Below are positions 61,087-64,000 of a DNA stretch of 64,000 nt, piece after piece. A program made the position numbers and the translations under genes. Origin of the DNA: Candidatus Neomarinimicrobiota bacterium. GTDB taxonomy: Bacteria > Fidelibacterota > UBA2242 > B5-G15. The number at the start of each line of letters is the position of its first letter. Position 1 is the first letter of the stretch. The notes beneath the pieces were generated by a model. The model ran no database searches and was not told where the DNA came from. It saw only the letters and a list, made by a program, of their open reading frames with translations. The stretch covers positions 8,552 to 72,551 of the forward strand of contig JACDNV010000012.1 in the NCBI GenBank assembly GCA_017656425.1, read 5' to 3'.

Positions 61087-61115
61087 AGTTACCTCCATTA
61101 TGTGTTTAAAGTGTT

Positions 61116-63446
61116 TTATAATTTAAATGTTATAGACCCAAAAATATTACGAGTTGCTCCTGGCCAGTAGAAAGCGTAGTAGGTACCATTCCATTCATAG
61201 CCATATCCAAATGTTTCATAGAGGGTATCAAATAGATTATTTATTTTAAGATTTATATCAAAATTTTTTAATCTAATATTCAGTCCTACATCTGCTACAA
61301 AATATGGATCAATCTTACCGAGGTTATTACTGTCTATAAATTGCTTACCTACATACTTTGCGTTTCCGTAAAAGGAAAAAAAGTCCGAAAGTCTATATTT
61401 TAAAAGGACATTGGTAAGAATGGCAGGAGTGTAGGGGAGTTTATTGTTTTTATGAGAGCCAGAATTGTATTTATGATTACTGTATGTAAAATTAAGATGT
61501 AGATCTATATTATCAGTTGGTTTCATTGCAAAATCGAACTCTAACCCTGCATGAAGTGTTCTATCTGCTGAATAATAATCGTACTCACCTTCTTGCTCTA
61601 CATCTATGTTTTTTAATTGTTCGTTGAAATATTTTATGTAATAGTAATTCAGTGACATGGAGAAGAGGTTAGAAATATAATCTATACCTAATTCATAGTC
61701 GTCAATAACTTCTGCTGCTGCCATTACGGGTTTGCTCCAGACATCGTCGGCATCAATAATTTGGTCATCAGCTGGTTCTTTGTGAGCCTTACCGTAATTG
61801 GCAAATGCTGAAAGATTATCAGTAAAATTGTAAATTATTCCAATCCTTGGATTGAAAAATGGCCATGTTGCAGTGAGCTTGTGTCCAGCAGCATGTCCAA
61901 TTTTTTTTTGGTCTAACTTCCAGTTTATATATTGATATTGCAGATCCCCAACGAGTGTTAGTTTGCTATAGATATTGTATGCAATATGTATGAAAAATGA
62001 ATAGGGAGTTTTCATACCGTAATACTGATAATATTTGTACCATTTATTTCCATAAGCCTCGGTTATTTTTTTATTTAAGGTGGAATCGGAGAAGTCTTTT
62101 ATCTCACCAAAATGATCCCCTTTATAGTATCTTAGCTCACCACCGATATCTAATCTATAATTTTTTGCTTTGTAAGTAATTGTTGGTACTATTCCATAGT
62201 AAGTATTCACTATCCAGCGTCTTCTCCAGAAACTTGATTCAAGTTTTAGCTCGACGCTGTCAGGGTATTCGTTATATATATCCAGGCTGTATTCATAGTA
62301 GTTTTTGTCAGTTACATAGTTTTTATAGTATCCTGCGCCTTTCACAAGATAAGCTACATTGGATAAAAAGAGTTTTTCATTTATTTCCCACTTTGTATTC
62401 AGTGAATATATTTGCTGAAGAAAATCGTCGGTGTATGCTTTATAACTTTTTCTTCTCAGCTTTCTATTTTTTATAAATTCAGCCGGGACACCATCCCAAA
62501 CTAAATTTGTATTCTCATATCCTATTAATGCTCGAAATTGATTGATCAGGTTATTGGTACGATGTTCTATCCCAAGAAATCCTGCCCGCTGGAAGCTGCC
62601 GTGGTATTCCCTATATCCATCTGATGTAGTCTGGGTTATTCGGGCATTGATTGTAAAGTTTTTACTTAACAGGTCTCGTGTTGAGAATTTTGTTCTAATT
62701 TTGTTTGTATTGAATGAACCTTTACCCAATGTTAAGCTTGCGTAGGGGATATCCTGACTTATTTCAGTCAAAATGTTTATTGAGCCTCCAAAGGCAGCCG
62801 AACCGTATAAACTATTTCCAATACCTCTCTGTATCTGTACATTCTGAGCGTCGCTTAAAATATCGGTATGATCAACCCAGTATACTTGATGACTTTCATT
62901 GTCATTAAGAGGTACATTATCGATCATGACAGCAATTTTTGACTGATCAAATCCTCTTATTGAGACATACGAATAACCAGTACCATTCCCACTTTCGCTA
63001 TAAGCATAGATACCTGGCTCATATGTGAGAACCATCGGCACATCTTCAACTGTGTAAATTTGTACAATTTTTTCTTTTGTCAGGTTTGAAAATGCTATGG
63101 GAGTTTTCCCTTTCTCTGCCCGTATTGCAGAAACGAAAATCTTTTCAAGTTCCAGTACTCTTTCTTTTAAAATAATTGTAAGGAACTCTTGATCGACTAC
63201 TTTTACTTTTTTCTCTTCATATGAGATATGAGAGAATGTTAATACTGCTGGAAGTTGAGTGACATATAGGGAAAAGTTACCTTCCTCGTCTGTAGTTGTG
63301 CCAAATTGAGTATTTTCTACTATTACGTTGACGAAAGGGATTGGATTACCTAAGTAATTTAGTACCTTACCTTTAATGTTGATTTGTTGAGCAGTGATAA
63401 TTTGAAATGAAATAAGGAGAATGAATAAAAAGAGTGTACGTTTCAT
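61116..63446 (-). CDS. TonB-dependent outer-membrane receptor, probably for thiamine or a precursor
   Basis: 776 residues. Signal peptide ([16 protein letters not shown]), a carboxypeptidase-regulatory-like domain ([21 protein letters not shown]), the plug ([39 protein letters not shown]) and a 22-strand barrel with the last strand ending [10 protein letters not shown]. The TPP riboswitch directly before the ATG predicts uptake of thiamine or its moieties, as for THI-regulated receptors of Bacteroidetes. First gene of the thi operon. Confidence 0.93.
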   Translation of the reverse strand: MKRTLFLFILLISFQIITAQQINIKGKVLNYLGNPIPFVNVIVENTQFGTTTDEEGNFSLYVTQLPAVLTFSHISYEEKKVKVVDQEFLTIILKERVLELEKIFVSAIRAEKGKTPIAFSNLTKEKIVQIYTVEDVPMVLTYEPGIYAYSESGNGTGYSYVSIRGFDQSKIAVMIDNVPLNDNESHQVYWVDHTDILSDAQNVQIQRGIGNSLYGSAAFGGSINILTEISQDIPYASLTLGKGSFNTNKIRTKFSTRDLLSKNFTINARITQTTSDGYREYHGSFQRAGFLGIEHRTNNLINQFRALIGYENTNLVWDGVPAEFIKNRKLRRKSYKAYTDDFLQQIYSLNTKWEINEKLFLSNVAYLVKGAGYYKNYVTDKNYYEYSLDIYNEYPDSVELKLESSFWRRRWIVNTYYGIVPTITYKAKNYRLDIGGELRYYKGDHFGEIKDFSDSTLNKKITEAYGNKWYKYYQYYGMKTPYSFFIHIAYNIYSKLTLVGDLQYQYINWKLDQKKIGHAAGHKLTATWPFFNPRIGIIYNFTDNLSAFANYGKAHKEPADDQIIDADDVWSKPVMAAAEVIDDYELGIDYISNLFSMSLNYYYIKYFNEQLKNIDVEQEGEYDYYSADRTLHAGLEFDFAMKPTDNIDLHLNFTYSNHKYNSGSHKNNKLPYTPAILTNVLLKYRLSDFFSFYGNAKYVGKQFIDSNNLGKIDPYFVADVGLNIRLKNFDINLKINNLFDTLYETFGYGYEWNGTYYAFYWPGATRNIFGSITFKL

Positions 63447-63535
63447 TTTGCCCTCCCTACGCTGGTATTACCCAGATCAGGTTCAAGGGGTATTATCTCA
63501 GCCTCCCATGTTCAATGGGAAGCACCCCCGGCAAA
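63447..63535 (-). promoter_or_regulatory. TPP riboswitch overlapping the ribosome-binding site
   Basis: On the minus strand the THI element is complete: GGGGGTGCTT, GGCTGAGATAATACCC, TTGAACCTGATCTGGGTAA and TACCAGCGTAGGGAGGGC. Helix P1 pairs TTTGCC (63535-63530) with GGCAAA (63452-63447). The ATG (63446-63444) follows at once, and the Shine-Dalgarno GGGAGG lies partly in P1. TPP binding would therefore close the start region directly, without a separate expression platform. Confidence 0.96.
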
Positions 63536-63653
63536 TTATTAAATACAATAACGTATTTAATAATAAGCCAAATAACAAAACTAAGATAGAGACTTTTTTT
63601 TAAATTGTCAATTAAAATAAAAAAAATGGCAATGCAATAGAATTCTATTGAAA

Positions 63654-64000
63654 TTAGCAAACATAGATAAAGGTACCCCTGTTTAGTTCTGTTTTATGGT
63701 ATGGTTTTGCAAAAACTTCTCTATATGCATTCATTCCCTTAAGGAATAGAAGCAAGATTTTATCCACCTGTTTTTCATCTATCCAAGCTGGATATCGCCT
63801 TAGAAATTCACGTAAATGTCTGAAAAACCCTTTCCCGAAAGGGACTCTACGAGCCGCCATATTAACAGTTCTTAACCTGTGTCGATACTCGAAAGGGAAA
63901 TCATAGTAATGGAAGAGATTTTCTTCGTGTAAAGCGAATGTTTTGCTTATGGATGGTCTAATTCTTCCCCATTTCTTCAAGAACTCGAGATATCTATCAT
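63654..64000 (-). CDS. IS256/Mutator-type transposase, C-terminal part (cut by window edge)
   Basis: The frame stays open to base 64000 (it reads DRYLEF before LKKWGR), so the gene continues to the right. FHYYDFPFEYRHRLRTVNMAARR matches the FPxxxRxxxRTTN block of Mutator transposases near their C-terminus, though the usual TTNxxER is changed to TVNMAAR. No inverted repeat was recognised in 63536-63653, so whether the element is intact cannot be told. Confidence 0.7.
   Translation of the reverse strand, partial: DRYLEFLKKWGRIRPSISKTFALHEENLFHYYDFPFEYRHRLRTVNMAARRVPFGKGFFRHLREFLRRYPAWIDEKQVDKILLLFLKGMNAYREVFAKPYHKTELNRGTFIYVC

Overview
The window comes from an AT-rich, anaerobic, didermic bacterium that looks like a member of the FCB assemblage. 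The clues are a TonB-dependent receptor with an N-terminal carboxypeptidase-regulatory domain, a FadL/OMPP1-type outer-membrane protein, an LptF/G permease, a secreted enzyme ending in a type IX (Por) sorting domain, many lipoproteins, ferredoxin-linked 2-oxoacid metabolism and a membrane-bound [NiFe] hydrogenase. The phylum cannot be fixed from this sequence alone.

Layout. 1-4609 (+): a left-truncated hybrid histidine kinase, an odd zinc-finger/alkyltransferase fusion and a HEAT-repeat/cyclophilin lipoprotein. 4612-13887 (-): an M1-like/beta-barrel protein, ligA, a slipin/NfeD protease pair, a FadL-like protein and a tyrosine-rich lipoprotein. 14057-20343: an LptF/G permease, a pyrimidine-nucleoside phosphorylase, a stand-alone Ppx-type HD protein, a type 2 IPP isomerase, a UshA-like protein and a LysM lipoprotein. 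20723-28642: an S9 peptidase, a multidomain RNase H, an intact serpin beside a decayed serpin, and a secreted PL9-type pectate lyase.

28996-42512 (+) is the centrepiece. It is a tightly overlapping operon of about 17 genes for a group 4 [NiFe] hydrogenase fused to an Mrp-type Na+/H+ antiporter. It is preceded by HydB/HydG-like genes (Fe-S and FAD/NAD(P)H electron-input subunits) and a polyferredoxin, and followed by a maturation protease and a RegB-like membrane histidine kinase. The set suggests a complex coupling NAD(P)H and/or ferredoxin oxidation, H2 turnover and ion pumping. Next, 42686-46722 holds an aminotransferase and a 2-oxoacid:ferredoxin oxidoreductase with a fused beta-gamma chain. 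Together they could turn amino acids into acyl-CoA and reduced ferredoxin, the natural fuel of the hydrogenase.

46822-57975 carries housekeeping genes: tRNA-Val, a CdsZ-like protein, RNase P RNA, recJ, fabH, the c-di-AMP phosphodiesterase pgpH, ybeY, mazG, a radical SAM/SPASM protein and a family 2 glycosidase. 63535-57989 (-) is a thiamine regulon: a TPP riboswitch whose closing stem covers the ribosome-binding site, then a TonB receptor, Thi4, a ThiD2-ThiE fusion and ThiC. The right edge cuts a transposase fragment of IS256/Mutator type.

The strongest candidate for something little described is the hydrogenase/antiporter/NAD(P)H operon with its own quinone-motif sensor kinase. Several unusual fusions are also notable: zinc finger-MGMT, RNase H-zinc ribbon-PIN-like, HEAT-cyclophilin, and pseudo-M1-beta-barrel.
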